From the NCBI GenBank assembly GCA_016718875.1, contig JADKBL010000018.1:1-64000 (forward strand): a stretch of DNA of 64,000 nt. Direction: 5' to 3'. The stretch comes from Bacteroidota bacterium (lineage in GTDB: Bacteria; Bacteroidota; Bacteroidia; Bacteroidales; VadinHA17). Below, piece by piece: positions 63,128-64,000 of this stretch. The notes beneath the pieces are model-generated. The model ran no database searches. It was given only the letters and a program-made list of their open reading frames with translations, and had not been told where the DNA came from. The translations under genes and the position numbers were made by a program. Numbering within the stretch: position 1 is the stretch's first letter; each line of letters begins with the position of its first letter.

Positions 63128-64000
63128 ATGAAAAATTATAATACATATTCCGTTTTGTTTTTCATCAGGAATGAAAAACTTAATAAACATGGAAAAGTTC
63201 CTGTTTATATGCGTATTACCATTAACGGAAAACACGTCGAGATAAGTACCAGGCAATGGATTGAAGCGGCCCGCTGGAATAATGCAGGTGCGATAAAAGG
63301 GAACAAACCTGATGCTGAAACTATTAACACTACAATAGAGACTTATAGAAACAAGGCATGGAAAGCATACCTGCAGCTTGAGGAAAGATATCAATATGTA
63401 ACGGCCGAGATGCTTAAACAGCACTTTAATAAGCAGGTTGGGGAAAGAAAAACGCTATCGGAGGTATTTAAGCAGCATATCAAAAAAAAAGAGCTTTTAG
63501 AAAAAGAGTATGCCCCGGCAACTCTGAAAAGATATGAAACAACATATAGTCACATTATCAGCTTCTTAAAGTTCAAATACAATAAATCAGATATTGAAAC
63601 TAATAGAATTACAATATCAATTCATAACTGATTTCGAGCATTATTTAAAGACAGAAAAAGTTGTAACCACAACTCTACATTAAAATACATAAAGATGTTC
63701 AGACGGGTTATAAATGATTCTGTTAGAATGACTTGCTTTTAAAAGACCCATTTGGCAAATACTCATCAAAATTTATTGAAGTAAAACGTGGTTTTCTTAC
63801 GGAGAAAGAACTTAATACTCTGATTAATAAAATATTTGCCATTCAAAGACTTGACCTGGTACGTGACATTTTTGTTTTCTCCTGCTTTACCGGACTAGCA
63901 TATGTTGATGTTCAAAAACTAACCACTAACGATATTAAGAAGGATGAAGAAGGTGAATTATGGGTGATGACTGAAAGAACAAAAACAGAAACAGAATCAA
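63128..64000 (+). CDS. tyrosine site-specific integrase, 3' end outside window (three frameshifts)
   Basis: The N-terminal arm-binding domain 'YSVLFFIRNEKLNKHGKVPVYMRITINGKHVEISTRQWI' is typical of Bacteroidota tyrosine recombinases. It is followed by a SAM-like core-binding domain ('LSEVFKQHIKKKELLEKEYAPATLKRYETTYSHIISFL') and the start of the catalytic domain ('RGFLTEKELNTLINKIF', 'RDIFVFSCFTGLAYVDVQKLT' with the first catalytic Arg region altered or not yet reached). The frame shifts near 63600, 63662-63665 and 63726-63733; the last two are fixed by adding a T and an A to short runs. It probably mediated integration into ssrA. Confidence 0.82.

Overview
The window reads as a chromosomal segment of a Bacteroidota (Bacteroidales-like) bacterium. 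Support comes from TAnnTTTG-type -7 promoter elements with TTG upstream, near absence of Shine-Dalgarno sites, a short 287-residue primary sigma factor, a tmRNA tag ending GETNYALAA, BlaI/BlaR1-TonB modules, DUF4199 and LuxC-type acyl-CoA reductase genes, and many exported Tat/lipoprotein oxidoreductases. A 1179-residue pyruvate:ferredoxin oxidoreductase suggests an anaerobic or facultative, fermentative lifestyle.

Layout. (a) 1-23 kb: a carbohydrate-modification region. It has a partial VPS10/BNR protein, three xylose-isomerase-like TIM barrels, an MFS transporter, five Gfo/Idh/MocA oxidoreductases (four with Tat-like N-termini), two ThuA-domain proteins (one fused to a PmoA-like domain), an M28 peptidase, a nitrilase-family hydrolase, a GT2 plus a GT39-like/TPR pair, and a tetraheme cytochrome fused to an FGE-like domain. 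The likely theme is oxidation and rearrangement of glycosides in the periplasm followed by uptake. (b) 23-31 kb: exported MsrB-MsrA, a small lipoprotein and outer-membrane-type protein, gap, a SiaC-like protein, a MacB-type permease, and a BlaI/BlaR1 locus followed by two more TonB-C-terminal proteins. (c) 31-49 kb: housekeeping genes (acyl-CoA reductase, miaA, rpe, rpoD, rho, nifJ, ruvX, def, comEC, trkAH, tsaC, SRP RNA, DUF4199, GT2). (d) 49-54 kb: GDP-heptose genes gmhB-hddC-hddA with a GT4, then a six-hairpin glycosidase. (e) 54-62 kb: GH95 fucosidase, an amidohydrolase pair and a saccharopine/alanine-dehydrogenase-like gene. (f) 62.3 kb to the end: tmRNA whose 3' end stops in the T-loop, followed by repeated integrase-arm-like sites and a tyrosine integrase running off the window. 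This is the left edge of an integrated element.

Quality caveat. At least nine genes, including the normally indispensable rho and rpe, carry a single-base frameshift or stop, mostly at short homopolymers. Restoring one base rebuilds a standard protein each time. I therefore treat these as probable consensus-sequence errors and annotate each gene at full length, noting the lesion. The short intergenic gaps hold several families of dispersed, partly palindromic repeats.

The most interesting items are the truncated tmRNA/integrase junction, the cytochrome-FGE fusion beside the sugar-oxidation cluster, the pair of near-identical BlaI-type operator/promoters 2.3 kb apart, and the amidohydrolase pair in which only one of three modules keeps metal ligands.
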